From: an uncultured Actinomyces sp.
GTDB taxonomy: Bacteria > Actinomycetota > Actinomycetes > Actinomycetales > Actinomycetaceae
Length of the DNA: 64,000 nt
Direction: 5' to 3'
Assembly (NCBI GenBank): GCA_938014245.1
Contig: CALLSD010000048.1
Location: forward strand, 1-64,000
The notes under the pieces were generated by a model, which saw only the letters and a list, made by a program, of their open reading frames with translations, was not told the DNA's origin and did no database searches. Made by a program: the position numbers and the translations under genes. Positions 63,252-64,000 of the stretch are shown here, piece by piece; position 1 is the stretch's first letter, and every line of letters starts with the position of its first letter.

Positions 63252-63343
63252 GAGTCAACGCCTCTGCGGCGCTGTGACATAGATTTTCCTCCGTTTTCTC
63301 ACATAGACTTGCCACATAAGTGCACACAATGAAGGAGTGTCGC
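63252..63343. other. Leader of GlfT2-like gene
   Basis: 92 nt; GAAGGAG lies 7 nt before GTG 63344. A TTGCCA...TAAG stretch at 63310-63319 is AT-rich, but no certain promoter is visible. Confidence 0.3.
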
Positions 63344-64000
63344 GTGAAAGAAAAAAGTGAAGCGGTCGCTGAAAGAACTGTGACCGAACAGCAGTGGGTT
63401 CCCGTTCAGCGCGTAGTGTTTCCAGGAGAAAGCGACACTTCGTTGTGGCCGCTCTATGTGGACTGGGGAGTTGCCCCTTCCAGCGCGGCGCTGAGTGCGT
63501 CGCAAGGAGACGAGAAGGCCCTGACTCTTCGGCAGTTTGAGATGCCGCGCGGCGTCGACGCAACACGCACGTCAATGCTCATTCCTGCTCGTGAACGTCT
63601 CTCCCTTGCAACCTACTTCAATGCATTCCCTGCCTCCTATTGGCAGCGTTGGACGGATGTTCGAAATATTCGTCTGACTCTGAAGCTATCAAAGAGGGCC
63701 GTTGTTGAGGTCATGCGTTCTTCTGCACGCGGTACTTTTACTCCCGTTGCAACCCGGGCAGGATCTGGTGAACTGAGCTTTGATATTCCGCTGAACCGTT
63801 TCGGTGACGGTGGCTGGATCTGGCCGGAAATCACTGCTCTCAAGGAAGACGTCGAACTGGAATGGGGAACCTGGTCAGTTCCTTCTCGTGAAGGTGACCG
63901 TCACGCCAATGTGACCGTGGGTATCACCACCTACAACCTTCCTGAAGACTGCTTGACGCAAGCGGAGCGCTTCCAAGCAGAACCCGATGTCCTTGAACAC
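63344..64000 (+). CDS. GlfT2-like galactofuranosyltransferase, partial (3' end outside window)
   Basis: 219 residues in the window. Starts VKEKSEAVAERTVTEQQWVPVQRVVFPG; contains WPLYVDW, LATYFNAFPASYWQRWTDVRNI, FGDGGWIWPEI and NVTVGITTYN at the end, matching the N-terminal beta-sandwich and the beginning of the GT-A domain of GlfT2. This processive enzyme polymerises galactan with alternating linkages. Its presence behind glf, wzm and wzt supports a galactofuran polymer. Confidence 0.85.
   Translation, partial: MKEKSEAVAERTVTEQQWVPVQRVVFPGESDTSLWPLYVDWGVAPSSAALSASQGDEKALTLRQFEMPRGVDATRTSMLIPARERLSLATYFNAFPASYWQRWTDVRNIRLTLKLSKRAVVEVMRSSARGTFTPVATRAGSGELSFDIPLNRFGDGGWIWPEITALKEDVELEWGTWSVPSREGDRHANVTVGITTYNLPEDCLTQAERFQAEPDVLEH

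Noticed and set aside
1..64000. CRISPR array or insertion sequence
   Set aside because: No regularly spaced direct repeats with spacers, and no transposase frame or terminal inverted repeats were seen.

Overview
The window looks like a chromosomal segment of an actinomycete of the Actinomycetaceae (Actinomyces/Schaalia-like). I infer this from gene content and style: moderate-to-high GC, many GTG/TTG starts, ATGA-coupled operons, LAxTG-type surface proteins, an Rv1264-like adenylate cyclase, an fdxA-dapC pair, LytR-CpsA-Psr proteins and a galactofuranose glycan cluster. No 16S gene is present, so genus is inference only.

Bases 6 to about 11,880 are an integrated mobile element. It sits in the 3' end of what reads as an initiator tRNA-fMet gene and is bounded by an imperfect ~105-bp direct repeat (6-111 and 11865-11969). 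Next to the right repeat is a tyrosine integrase; a divergent operon on the minus strand carries an excisionase-like HTH protein, a 1058-residue family B DNA polymerase, a DCL/DUF3223 protein, a small charged protein, MobC, a MOBP-type relaxase, and a coiled-coil membrane protein whose gene overlaps the relaxase by 413 nt. The left part holds cargo: a nisin/gallidermin-type lantibiotic precursor followed by a hairpin and a LanFEG-type immunity ABC transporter, then a convergent ardA antirestriction gene. No lanB, lanC, lanT or lanP gene is present. Polymerase, integrase, excisionase and tRNA att sites together resemble a pipolin (an element carrying a self-priming PolB).

From 12 to 31 kb: two tandem LARTG surface proteins, two PH-like membrane proteins, valS, an M20 peptidase, a five-gene oligopeptide uptake operon ending in a C39-like peptidase, a sugar MFS transporter, a Na+/H+ antiporter family protein and proC. 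From 30.6 to 44 kb: comEA-comEC-holA, a PlsC-like acyltransferase, an MprF-type phosphatidylglycerol aminoacyltransferase with a rhomboid-like N-terminus, a membrane esterase, a hexose-6-phosphate epimerase, typA, fdxA-dapC and maf. From 44 to 50.6 kb: a class III adenylate cyclase, a two-component system, galE, an unknown membrane protein and a Nudix hydrolase.

From 50.6 kb to the right end the theme is the cell envelope: two LCP glycan ligases, a lipoprotein, an LGFP-repeat/C39 secreted protein broken at a C7 tract, then a galactofuran pathway (GlfT1-like and GT2 glycosyltransferases, Glf mutase, Wzm/Wzt exporter, DUF6541-like membrane protein, GlfT2-like transferase running off the window). 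galE upstream could feed UDP-galactose to Glf, and the LCP enzymes could attach the exported glycan to the wall.
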